DNA of 64,000 bases from Chryseobacterium rhizosphaerae (lineage in GTDB: Bacteria > Bacteroidota > Bacteroidia > Flavobacteriales > Weeksellaceae): positions 1 through 64,000 of the forward strand of contig NZ_QNUF01000017.1 in the NCBI RefSeq assembly GCF_003385455.1, written 5' to 3'. Below, piece after piece: positions 27,515 to 35,621 of the stretch. Under the pieces are notes generated by a model. The model was not told where the DNA came from. It was given only the letters and a program-made list of their open reading frames with translations, and made no database searches. The translations under genes were made by a program, and so were the position numbers. How positions within the stretch are numbered: the first letter of the stretch is position 1; the number at the start of each line of letters is the position of its first letter.

Positions 27515-28429
27515 ATGAAAAAAAACATACTTGTAATATATTATTCACAAACCGGCCAACTGGAGGATATTGTGAGAAATATTGCCAGGCCTTTTGAAGC
27601 TCAGAAGGAAGAATATCATATTACCTATTATAATATTAAGCTGAAGGAAGATTTTCCTTTCCCCTGGCCAGGTGATGTTTTTTTCAATACCTTCCCGGAG
27701 TCTTATCTTCAGATCCCTAAAGAAATACTCCCTCCATCGGAAGAAGTACTGAATACAAAATACGACCTCATCCTATTCGGATATCAGGTATGGTATTTAA
27801 CGCCTTCTATTCCTATTATTTCATTCCTTAAAAGTGGGTATGCAGAGAAGATTCTTAGGGATACCCCTGTGGTGACCATTTCCGGAACAAGAAATATGTG
27901 GATGCTTTCCCAGGAGAAACTTAAGGTCTATTTAAAAGACTTAAAAGCAAAACTCGTTGGAAATATAGCTCTGGTGGACAGACATGATAATTATACCAGC
28001 GTATTGACTATCTTACGATGGCTGACAACAGGCCAGAAAGAAAAGTCGGGAATTCTTCCCGCAGCCGGCATTTCTGAGGAAGAGATTACAGGGTCTGTAA
28101 AATATGGAGAGATCATCAAAAATCACTTTAAAGATAATGATCTGGTGAATTTACAACCGGATCTGGTAAAAAACGGAGCCATTGAAATCCGTCCGTTTCT
28201 GGTACGGGTAGAAAAGGTAGGAAATAAAATTTTCACCGTATGGTCTAATCTGATTATAAAGAAAAAAGAGAAACGCCCATTGCTGATAAAATTCTTTAAG
28301 GTATATTTGATGGCAGCGATATGGATTATCTCACCAATCGTTTTGGTCTTACACCTGCTTACAACCCCTATATTTTGGTTTAAAAGACAAAAGCAAAAAA
28401 GATATTTACAAGGAATTAATTTAAAATAG
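27515..28429 (+). CDS. darA: DarA, dialkylresorcinol condensing enzyme
   Basis: The 304-residue protein matches the DarA family, which condenses and cyclises two beta-keto acyl chains toward 2,5-dialkylcyclohexanedione/resorcinol. The N-terminal half has a flavodoxin-like fold with the loop YSQTGQ (residues 10-15), ILFGYQVWYLTPSIP and VVTISGTRNMW. A hydrophobic segment near residues 265-285 and a basic tail suggest membrane attachment. The gene lies 42 bases after the MMPL fusion and 1 base before darB. A TATTTTTG box at 27488-27495 could give extra transcription, but no -33 element is visible. Confidence 0.88.
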   Translation: MKKNILVIYYSQTGQLEDIVRNIARPFEAQKEEYHITYYNIKLKEDFPFPWPGDVFFNTFPESYLQIPKEILPPSEEVLNTKYDLILFGYQVWYLTPSIPIISFLKSGYAEKILRDTPVVTISGTRNMWMLSQEKLKVYLKDLKAKLVGNIALVDRHDNYTSVLTILRWLTTGQKEKSGILPAAGISEEEITGSVKYGEIIKNHFKDNDLVNLQPDLVKNGAIEIRPFLVRVEKVGNKIFTVWSNLIIKKKEKRPLLIKFFKVYLMAAIWIISPIVLVLHLLTTPIFWFKRQKQKRYLQGINLK

Positions 28430-28430
28430 A

Positions 28431-29570
28431 ATGTACGACGTATTTATAACAAAAGCATCAACATACTTACCCAATGAGCCGGTATCGAATGATGAAATGG
28501 AGACCTATCTCGGTCTGATCAATGATGCGCCTTCTAAAGCAAGAACACTTATTTTAAGAAATAACAAAATCACAACAAGATACTACGCTTTAGATAAAGA
28601 AGGGAATCCTACGCACTCCAATGCGCAGATTACAGCAAAGGCAATCGAAGGGCTTTTTGATGAAAATTTCAAAAAGGAAGATATGAAATTATTATCTGTG
28701 GGAACTACTTCTCCGGACCAAATGCAGCCTTCACACGCTTCTATGGTTCATGGCGAGCTGAATATCGGAAAATCTATTGAGATTAATACCGCTACAGGTC
28801 TTTGTAATTCCGGGATGAATGCCCTTAACTACGGATTCCTTTCTGTAAAAGCCGGTATACACCAAAGTGCTGTATGTGCGGGTTCTGAGAGAATGTCTGC
28901 ATGGATGACTGCTGATAAATTCAACCATGAAGCTGAAAATTTAAAATTATTGGAAGAAAGACCTATCATCGCATTCAAAAGAGAGTTCCTAAGATGGATG
29001 CTTTCTGATGGGGCAGGTTCTTTCCTGTTAGAAAATAAACCCAGAGAAAACCAGATCTCTTTAAAAATAGATTTCATCGACTTCTACTCCTACGCTCATG
29101 AAATTGAAGCATGTATGTATGCAGGATGCGAAAAACAGGAAGACGGAAGTTTAAAATCATGGGCAGATTATTCATCTGACGAGTGGTTAAAGCAATCTAT
29201 CTTTGCATTGAAACAAGATACTAAAATCCTGGATAAATATATTCTGGTAAAAGGAGCAGAAAGTTTAAGATCTTCTTTTGACAAACATAATTTAGATCCT
29301 GAAAAAATAGACCATGTTTTGGCCCATATTTCTTCAGGTTATTTTAAAGAAGGCTTAAAAGATGAGTTCGCGAAAAAAGGAATGGATTTCCCTTGGGAAA
29401 AATGGTTCTACAACCTTTCCGATGTCGGAAATATTGGAGCAGGTTCTATTTTCATTGCCTTGGAAGAAATCATGAATTCCGGCAAACTGAAAAAAGGAGA
29501 GAAAGTACTTCTTTGCGTTCCTGAAAGTGGAAGATTTGCCTATTCTTGTGCCTTATTAACTGTTTGCTAA
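28431..29570 (+). CDS. darB: DarB, ketosynthase III for dialkylresorcinol
   Basis: The 379-residue KAS III-type protein has the nucleophile region ATGLCNSGMNALN (Cys at about residue 124), HVLAHISSGYF (catalytic His) and LSDVGNIGAGSI (catalytic Asn). In DAR synthesis DarB elongates one acyl unit and hands it to DarA. It follows darA directly and its TAA overlaps the ATG of the next gene (TAATG at 29568-29572). Confidence 0.92.
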   Translation: MYDVFITKASTYLPNEPVSNDEMETYLGLINDAPSKARTLILRNNKITTRYYALDKEGNPTHSNAQITAKAIEGLFDENFKKEDMKLLSVGTTSPDQMQPSHASMVHGELNIGKSIEINTATGLCNSGMNALNYGFLSVKAGIHQSAVCAGSERMSAWMTADKFNHEAENLKLLEERPIIAFKREFLRWMLSDGAGSFLLENKPRENQISLKIDFIDFYSYAHEIEACMYAGCEKQEDGSLKSWADYSSDEWLKQSIFALKQDTKILDKYILVKGAESLRSSFDKHNLDPEKIDHVLAHISSGYFKEGLKDEFAKKGMDFPWEKWFYNLSDVGNIGAGSIFIALEEIMNSGKLKKGEKVLLCVPESGRFAYSCALLTVC

Positions 29571-30001
29571 TGGAGAACAGACTGCCAACATCCGACAAAG
29601 ATTTTGTAGAAAGCCTTATTCCACAAAGATTCCCTTTTGTGATGGTATATGAGCTTACAGAATACTCTGAAAACCATCTGATTTCCGGATTTGAAATAAA
29701 AGAAGACAACATCTTTGTTCAGAACGGAGTTTTTCAGGCTTCAGGTATGATAGAACATCAGGCACAAAGTGTTGCATTACACACAGGTTATAAATATTTC
29801 CTGCTAGGGAAAGAAGCTCCTACAGGATATATTGGAGCTATAAAATCCTTTGAAGCGGAGGTACTGCCTAAAACCGGAGATCGTCTTATCTCAGAAGTTA
29901 CCATTCTTAATGAAGTAATGGGAGTAACACTTGTAGATATCGTTACCAGATTAAATGGTGATGTGATAGCAAAATCTCAAATGAAAACTGCTGTAAAATA
30001 A
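29570..30001 (+). CDS. ApeP-like hotdog dehydratase subunit (first copy)
   Basis: I start at the ATG at 29570 that overlaps the darB stop, giving 143 residues. It is a FabZ/ApeP-type hotdog protein: LIPQRFPFVMVYELTEY, then NIFVQNGVFQASGMIEHQAQSVA. The Glu of the FabZ IIEAMAQ motif is kept (MIEHQAQ), but the GHFPGxPxxPG motif with the catalytic His is absent, and even the conserved PHR is PQR. It is a paralogue of the gene at 30007. It most likely acts as half of a heterodimeric 3-hydroxyacyl-ACP dehydratase. Confidence 0.85.
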   Translation: MENRLPTSDKDFVESLIPQRFPFVMVYELTEYSENHLISGFEIKEDNIFVQNGVFQASGMIEHQAQSVALHTGYKYFLLGKEAPTGYIGAIKSFEAEVLPKTGDRLISEVTILNEVMGVTLVDIVTRLNGDVIAKSQMKTAVK

Positions 30002-30006
30002 GTCTA

Positions 30007-30450
30007 ATGGAAATCAGGGAAGACCAAATGATCAATATACACAACTTTCTGCCTCATCGTGAACCGATGTTGATGGCTGATCATATCTTGGAATTAACCA
30101 AAGAAAAAGTTGTGACTTCCTTTGAAATAAAAGAAGAGAATATCTTTGTTCATAACAATGAATTCGTTGAAGCCGGGCTTATTGAAAATCTGGCGCAAAC
30201 CTGTTCTTCCATCCTTGGACAAAGTTTTTTCGAAAACCCTGAAGCAGATACAAAAGTGATCGGCTTTATTACCAATATCAAAAAAATTGAAGTTTTTGCC
30301 CTTCCAAAAGTAGGGGATAAAATTATTTCAAGAGCCTCGCTTGTTTCTCAGTTTGAAAACATTTGCCATATCTTCTGTGAAACTTTCAATCATGATGAAT
30401 TATTAATCAGAGCTGATATCAGCCTTTTTATTCAGGAGGTCAAATCGTAA
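30007..30450 (+). CDS. ApeP-like hotdog dehydratase subunit (second copy)
   Basis: The 147-residue hotdog protein has NFLPHREPMLMADHILEL (residues 12-29) and NIFVHNNEFVEAGLIENLAQTCSS, keeping PHR and the Glu-containing LIENLAQ but again lacking GHFPG. It is clearly a tandem duplicate of the gene ending 5 bases upstream. In aryl-polyene systems an ApeP partner combines with an ApeI partner; the ApeI-like protein here is encoded at 46485. It ends the first plus-strand operon, followed by a strong hairpin at 30473-30500. Confidence 0.86.
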   Translation: MEIREDQMINIHNFLPHREPMLMADHILELTKEKVVTSFEIKEENIFVHNNEFVEAGLIENLAQTCSSILGQSFFENPEADTKVIGFITNIKKIEVFALPKVGDKIISRASLVSQFENICHIFCETFNHDELLIRADISLFIQEVKS

Positions 30451-30467
30451 TAATCAATTCAAAATAA

Positions 30468-30507
30468 AAACAAAAAGCTGTACCGCAACGTACAGCTTTT
30501 GTTTTTT
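30468..30507 (+). terminator. Terminator of the darA-darB operon
   Basis: AAAAGCTGTA (30473-30482) pairs with TACAGCTTTT (30491-30500) over an 8-base loop, followed by GTTTTTT. It is 22 bases past the stop at 30450. Confidence 0.85.
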
Positions 30508-30751
30508 ACAGTAGTAAAATACTTATTTTCTTTCATAGCCTGCCAGGTCTCCGTTCCGATTCCGATTTCAACCGCTCAACTGGTGATATATTTTGTTTAC
30601 AACGTAATAAAATTGCCAATAAAATCTGAAAAATACAGAGTTAAAAAGATAACACCTTCTCCAGAACAAAACCATAAAACAATATAATTCAAATAATTAC
30701 ATCGTAAAAAAAACCAACCCAGGCTTTGATAAAAAAAATATCACACTGATG

Positions 30752-30767
30752 TATTTCACGTGAAACA
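30752..30767. promoter_or_regulatory. parS-like ParB-binding site
   Basis: The 16 bases TATTTCACGTGAAACA differ at one position (A for G at base 2) from the widely conserved bacterial parS, TGTTTCACGTGAAACA. The inner 12 bases TTTCACGTGAAA (30754-30765) are a perfect palindrome. A further half-site GTGAAAC lies at 30780-30786. It is intergenic between two terminators, a position free of coding constraint. Whether ParB binds it here is inferred from the motif alone. Confidence 0.6.
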
Positions 30768-30818
30768 TTATATAAATCCGTGAAACCTGCATCATCACAA
30801 ACATACTCATATGAACAA

Positions 30819-30855
30819 TAAAAAAGGTGAGACATTCCTGCCTCACCTTTTTATT
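30819..30855 (-). terminator. Terminator of the M16 peptidase gene
   Basis: AAAAAGGTGAG (30821-30831) pairs perfectly with CTCACCTTTTT (30842-30852) over a 10-base loop. It lies 20 bases past the stop at 30873 and has A/T runs on both sides, so it may act in both directions. Confidence 0.85.
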
Positions 30856-30872
30856 ATATCAATCCAAAAAGA

Positions 30873-33785
30873 TTAGTACCCAAAGATCTCCTCAAGAGAC
30901 ACTTCCTGGAATTCACCCATTTTGTTGATCGATTCCATATTCAGGTTCTCCTTCTTACCGATGATCGCTGTATTATACTGTACAGGTTTCACTTCTGTAT
31001 TGTAGAATCCTGTAAGCTGAGGCAATGTCAGCCCCTGGATTTCTGCATAAGTATCTTTTCTGATATCATAATCAATACCTAATTTTTTCAGCGCAAGCTG
31101 GCTAAAGAAGATATTCGTTCTGTTTACTCTGTTAGAAGCAATCTGCTTCAGGGCAGAACCTCTTGCATTATCAAACTGTGCCGGGATTTGTGGCAATTCT
31201 GCCATCAGATCGTTCATTGCACTTACAGCCAAAGGAAGCTTATTAGACTGTGTTCCGATATAATTGGTAATATAATTTGCATGTCCTTTTTCTGATGCAT
31301 TACCATAAGAAACATAGGCTGAATAGGCTAAAGATTTACTTTCTCTGATCTCCTGGAAAACAATTGAAGAAAGACCTCTTCCGAAGTATTCATTAAAGAC
31401 ATTTGATTTTCCAAAGTTGCTAAGGTTTACCGTACTTCCTTTTGCTACTTTAGCCATCTCCATCTGAACCATATCGTAATTGGTGAAATACACTTTTCCT
31501 GTTGTAGCTGGTTCCGTATATTCTTTAGCTTTTGCAGGCTGAAGACTTGTATTAACGACATACGGCTTCACCGCTTTCTCCAGACCTGCCTGATCCTGCC
31601 CGTAAAGGAATATCTGATAAGGATACTGATTCAACGTTTTAATTTTTTTCATCAGTTCTGTAACATCTATACCCTCAAGACGATCTTTGGAAACAATATC
31701 TGTCATTCTTGAATCCTTACCATACTTGGCATAATTCGAAAGAGCGGCCATGATTCTCCCTTTATCTTTCTTTCCTACGGCTCTTTCCTCCAGGATCGTT
31801 TTCACAGTCTGACTGTATATTGCTTTATCTGCTTTTACATTCGTCATCCAGTGATTCATCAGCTCTACTCCTTTCTTCATATTGCTTTCAAGACCGGTCA
31901 GAGTAACGATCATCTGATCATTGGAAGTTCTTATACTGTTACTGATTCCTAATTTATAGAATTCTTCTTTTAACTGCTCGGGAGTATATTTATCTGTACC
32001 AAGATAACCAAAAACAGTTCCTGCGATAGAAAGTTCTTTATCATTATCCGTTCCGAAAGGGAAAACATAACTTACCTGAGCAATTTCATTATACTTATTT
32101 TTCACAAAGCTTACCGTCTTATCTTTGACTTGTGAGGTTTGAATCGCTGCTTTATAATCAATAAACTCAGGCTTGATTTCGGCTACTTTTGTATTTAAAA
32201 TACCTTTAAGAAAAGGAGACTGAACTTCTCTGTTCAGTTTAATGGGAGTAATCCCCGGGTTTTCTACCCGTACAAGCTTATCGTTGACTCCTTTTTCTTT
32301 ATAAACGACTACGTAATTATCTTTAAAAAATTCATTAGCAAACTTAACCACATCTGCTTTTGTGATCTTCTCATACTCATTGATCTCATCCAGCTCCTGC
32401 TCCCATGTTCTTCCTTTAATATAAGAACCGTAAAGCTCTGTAGCTAATCCGTCTGCTGTTTCCCAGCCTTTCATACGCTGAACTTTCTTATCATTTACAA
32501 TAGCTTTGAATATCCAGTCGGGGAATTGTCCCTTTTTCACAAGATCAAGCTGATCAAGCAACAACTTTTTAGCTTCATCAAAGCTTTGTCCTTCTTTAGG
32601 AGTAACACTCAGTGCAAACAGACCATACATTTTGAATGGTGATTCATAAGCCCCTGCTCCAAGAGTCTTTTGCTTCTGATTGATATTAAGGTCAATTAAT
32701 CCCGCATCACCATTGTTGCTTAAGATTTCTGCAACAACGTCTGCAAGTCTGGCTTCCTGGCTTCCGTAAGAATCTGTTCTCCATGCCATGGTCATTCTTT
32801 GGGTAGACGGGCTTTTTACAGTTCTGGAAACCACTTTTGTCATAGGCTCTTCCGTTACCATTTTTTTCATCGGAAGATCTTTGTATTTGAAAGCACCAAA
32901 ATATTGATCAACTAATTTTATAGTTTTGTCAAAATCAATATCTCCCACCAATACTACAGCCATATTATTAGGAACATAGTAGGTATCAAAATACTTATGA
33001 ATTGCAACCATTGAAGGGCTCTTCAGGTGTTCTGAAGTTCCGATCGTTGTCTGCTGTCCGTTCGGATGTTTAGGGAAAAGGGCTTCCATTAAAGCATAGT
33101 TCACAAGACGTCCGTCATTATCCTGAGCTCTGTTGTATTCTTCATACACGGCCTCAAGTTCTGTATGGAACAGACGCAACACCAATTCTGAAAAACGCTC
33201 TTTTTCTACTCTCAGCCATTTTTCCAGTTCGTTGGATGGGATATTGTTTTTATAAACAGTTTCATCCAGCCAGGTATGGGCATTGGTACCTGTTGCTCCC
33301 AGTGAAGAGATCGCCTTGTCATATTCATTGGCAATAGCATATTTTGAAGCCTCCTGGGATACCTCATCTATCTTTTTGTAAAGTTCTTTCTTTTTCGCAG
33401 GATCTTTTTCAGCTTTATGCTGCTCGTAAAGATCAGAGATTTGCTGTAGCAAAGCCTTTTCTTTTACCCAATCCTGAGTTCCAAGATTGGATGTACCTTT
33501 GAAAACCATATGTTCAAGGTAGTGGGCCAATCCCGTATTATCACTTGGATCATTATTGGATCCTGTTCTTACAGGAATATAGGTTTGAATTCTCGGAGCA
33601 TCTTCATTTTTTGCAAGATACACCTTCAGTCCGTTTTTCAAAGTATATACTCTTACACCGGCCTGATCATTCTTTACCGTTTCATAGGTATACCCTTGAG
33701 CATCCGTAAGCTTTTGTGTTTCGAATTTCTGCGCCATCGCACTTAACATGCAGAAAAGCGAAACAGAAATAAAAAATTTCTTCAT
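30873..33785 (-). CDS. M16 family zinc metallopeptidase (pitrilysin type)
   Basis: The 970-residue secreted protein starts with a signal peptide (MKKFFISVSLFCMLSAMAQ). It carries the inverted zinc motif HYLEHMVF (HxxEH, about residues 88-95) with the distal Glu in ELEAVYEEYNRA, plus two full M16 halves. The second half lacks the zinc motif, as in other two-lobed M16 enzymes. It should degrade peptides in the periplasm. It is a lone minus-strand gene inside the pigment cluster with its own terminator, and has no obvious role in pigment synthesis. Confidence 0.93.
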   Translation of the reverse strand: MKKFFISVSLFCMLSAMAQKFETQKLTDAQGYTYETVKNDQAGVRVYTLKNGLKVYLAKNEDAPRIQTYIPVRTGSNNDPSDNTGLAHYLEHMVFKGTSNLGTQDWVKEKALLQQISDLYEQHKAEKDPAKKKELYKKIDEVSQEASKYAIANEYDKAISSLGATGTNAHTWLDETVYKNNIPSNELEKWLRVEKERFSELVLRLFHTELEAVYEEYNRAQDNDGRLVNYALMEALFPKHPNGQQTTIGTSEHLKSPSMVAIHKYFDTYYVPNNMAVVLVGDIDFDKTIKLVDQYFGAFKYKDLPMKKMVTEEPMTKVVSRTVKSPSTQRMTMAWRTDSYGSQEARLADVVAEILSNNGDAGLIDLNINQKQKTLGAGAYESPFKMYGLFALSVTPKEGQSFDEAKKLLLDQLDLVKKGQFPDWIFKAIVNDKKVQRMKGWETADGLATELYGSYIKGRTWEQELDEINEYEKITKADVVKFANEFFKDNYVVVYKEKGVNDKLVRVENPGITPIKLNREVQSPFLKGILNTKVAEIKPEFIDYKAAIQTSQVKDKTVSFVKNKYNEIAQVSYVFPFGTDNDKELSIAGTVFGYLGTDKYTPEQLKEEFYKLGISNSIRTSNDQMIVTLTGLESNMKKGVELMNHWMTNVKADKAIYSQTVKTILEERAVGKKDKGRIMAALSNYAKYGKDSRMTDIVSKDRLEGIDVTELMKKIKTLNQYPYQIFLYGQDQAGLEKAVKPYVVNTSLQPAKAKEYTEPATTGKVYFTNYDMVQMEMAKVAKGSTVNLSNFGKSNVFNEYFGRGLSSIVFQEIRESKSLAYSAYVSYGNASEKGHANYITNYIGTQSNKLPLAVSAMNDLMAELPQIPAQFDNARGSALKQIASNRVNRTNIFFSQLALKKLGIDYDIRKDTYAEIQGLTLPQLTGFYNTEVKPVQYNTAIIGKKENLNMESINKMGEFQEVSLEEIFGY

Positions 33786-34163
33786 AGTTGGTATTTAATA
33801 ATTAATTTTTATAATCAAATTTCTCAAAAACATTAGTCTTACTATATAATACACTTGTTACAGCAAATCCATTACAAAGCAAATAATAGCACTCTATGGT
33901 TGGATAAGGTGGTATTATTTTCGATTAAAAATAAAATACTGGTATGTAGATCTAATAAAGCAGTAAGGCTAAAACAGACTCGATCCAACCTGATAAACAA
34001 CACCCATCTATTCACCCATACACCCTATCTTTCAAGACAATAACTCCTCAAAATTTAATATGATTTACATATAATGTATTTTCACTATTTTAGCCAACTG
34101 ATTAAAAAAATCAAAACAGGTGAACCATTTTTCATCTGGAATCTAAAAAATAATATTATTTAG
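33786..34163. other. Divergent intergenic region, no gene seen
   Basis: This 378-base gap separates the M16 peptidase from the second plus-strand pigment operon. It is AT-rich. I see no convincing TTG/TAnnTTTG promoter on either strand and no hairpin terminator, although both flanking genes need a promoter here. The 62-codon frame at 33855-34043 has no supporting signal. Confidence 0.6.
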
Positions 34164-34568
34164 ATGAAAAAACAAGATCTGCCCCAAGACGAAAGTAATC
34201 TGAAATCCGCGAATATGACAGAAGTTCTGTATGTAACGGATGAAAACAACAATTATACTACGGCAAACAGCACAGGCTGGGATGCAAAGAAAGCTGCTTT
34301 GGATGAATCTATGGAACTCATTTATGAAAGAATTGAGGAAGCCAGGCAAAACGTTGCCAATAATACCGTAAGTCCCATCGTTTATTTTATGGAACTGAAT
34401 AAAATGGATCTTGGAGTACTTGCCTCATATGTAGGCATGTGGCAATGGAGGGTAAAAAGACATTTTAAGCCCAGAATATTTACAACACTAAGCGAAACTG
34501 CACTGAAAAAATATGCTGACGCATTTGGAATTTCAGTGGATGAATTAAAAAACTTCGATGGGAAATAA
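34164..34568 (+). CDS. Small cluster protein with helix-turn-helix-like C terminus
   Basis: The 134-residue cytoplasmic protein has no signal peptide. The first half is polar and helical. The second half (about residues 70-130) runs ELNKMDLGVLASYVGMWQWRVKRHF and ends LSETALKKYADAFGISVDELKNF. The closing piece is the pattern of the last helices of Xre/Cro-type domains, and LASYVGMWQWRVKRH fits a turn and recognition helix. I do not recognise the family. A pigment-cluster regulator or ACP-binding helper is possible. It is first in the second operon, 56 bases before the BtrH-like gene. Confidence 0.75.
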   Translation: MKKQDLPQDESNLKSANMTEVLYVTDENNNYTTANSTGWDAKKAALDESMELIYERIEEARQNVANNTVSPIVYFMELNKMDLGVLASYVGMWQWRVKRHFKPRIFTTLSETALKKYADAFGISVDELKNFDGK

Positions 34569-34624
34569 ATGGAAGCAGTCTATGCAGAATTCCATTGAAC
34601 CAATGAAAAAGATAAAAGCTACAA

Positions 34625-35620
34625 ATGAAATTAAACTTTGAACACCATCAGACTGCGCATTGCGAAAACGGTGTTGCTTCTAATCTATTGCTTAATAAAG
34701 GACTGAAACTAAGTGAACCGATGATCTTCGGAATAGGTTCCGGATTATTTTTCGTGTACCTTCCCTTTTTAAAGGTGAATTTTGCGCCTGGCTTCAGCTA
34801 TCGTCCGATGCCTGGTGCTATTTTCAGCAAAGCAGCCAAAAGATTGGGAATTAAAATCAAGAGAGAAAAATTCTCCAATCCTCAGGATGCTCAAAAAGCA
34901 CTGGAAAAAAATCTTGAGCAAAATATCCCTACAGGACTACAGGTAGGAGTCTTCAATCTTACTTATTTCCCTGAAGAATATAAATTCCACTTCAATGCCC
35001 ACAACCTTGTGGTATATGGTAAAGAAGACGGAAAATTCCTGATCAGTGATCCTGTCATGGATTATGTCACTTCACTTTCTGAAGCCGAACTGGAAAAAGT
35101 AAGATATGCAAAGGGAGCCCTTCCCCCAAAAGGACATATGTACTACCCTATTTATGTTCCTGAAAATATCAATCTTGAAGAAGCGATAAAAAAAGGAATT
35201 AAGGATACCTGTAAAAATATGCTGGCACCGGTACCGCTTATTGGAGTAAAAGCCATGAGATGGGTAGCCAAAAGTATCCCTAAATGGGCAGAAAAGAAAG
35301 GAACGAAGGTAACCAACCATTATCTGGGGCAACTGATCAGAATGCAGGAAGAAATAGGAACCGGCGGAGGTGGTTTCAGATTTATTTATGGAGCCTTTCT
35401 TCAGGAAGCAGCAGTAATCCTCAAAAATGACCAGTTGAAAGAACTATCGCAGGAAATTACAGCGATTGGTGACCTTTGGAGAGACTTTGCCGTAGACATT
35501 GCCAGAGTGTATAAAAACAGAAATTCAAAAAGCAATATCTACAACGAGCTTTCAAAAACGATGCTTCATATTGCAGATCTGGAAGAAGCTTTCTATAAAA
35601 AACTGAGAAAAGCAATCTGA
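34625..35620 (+). CDS. BtrH-like (DUF4872) acyltransferase family protein
   Basis: The 331-residue protein has a BtrH N-terminal domain: HHQTAHCENGVASNLLLNKG with Cys13, then LSEPMIFGIGSGLFFVYLP. It continues with FHFNAHNLVVYG (His126) and FLISDPV (Asp142), the order expected for a papain-like Cys-His-Asp site. The C-terminal helical part (about 210-331) is DUF4872-like. BtrH moves an acyl group from an ACP to an amine in butirosin synthesis, so here it is a candidate for moving the aryl polyene from its ACP to the dialkylresorcinol. It ends 1 base before the ABC ATPase start. Confidence 0.82.
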   Translation: MKLNFEHHQTAHCENGVASNLLLNKGLKLSEPMIFGIGSGLFFVYLPFLKVNFAPGFSYRPMPGAIFSKAAKRLGIKIKREKFSNPQDAQKALEKNLEQNIPTGLQVGVFNLTYFPEEYKFHFNAHNLVVYGKEDGKFLISDPVMDYVTSLSEAELEKVRYAKGALPPKGHMYYPIYVPENINLEEAIKKGIKDTCKNMLAPVPLIGVKAMRWVAKSIPKWAEKKGTKVTNHYLGQLIRMQEEIGTGGGGFRFIYGAFLQEAAVILKNDQLKELSQEITAIGDLWRDFAVDIARVYKNRNSKSNIYNELSKTMLHIADLEEAFYKKLRKAI

Positions 35621-35621
35621 T

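Larger units (their letters stand above)
30451..30872. other. Intergenic region with two terminators and a parS-like site
   Basis: This 422-base gap between convergent genes holds the terminator of the first pigment operon, the parS-like palindrome and the terminator of the M16 peptidase gene. A 62-codon frame at 30499-30687 begins inside the terminator, lacks any start signal and has AT-rich random composition, so I do not call it a gene. Confidence 0.7.

Noticed and set aside
30499..30687. 62-codon open frame between darA-darB operon and the M16 gene
   Set aside because: It begins inside the terminator stem of the operon, has no start signal and reads like translated AT-rich spacer.
33855..34043. 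62-codon open frame in the divergent gap
   Set aside because: No promoter or ribosome-binding context, odd composition (many Asn, Lys, Thr), and no similarity to anything I know.
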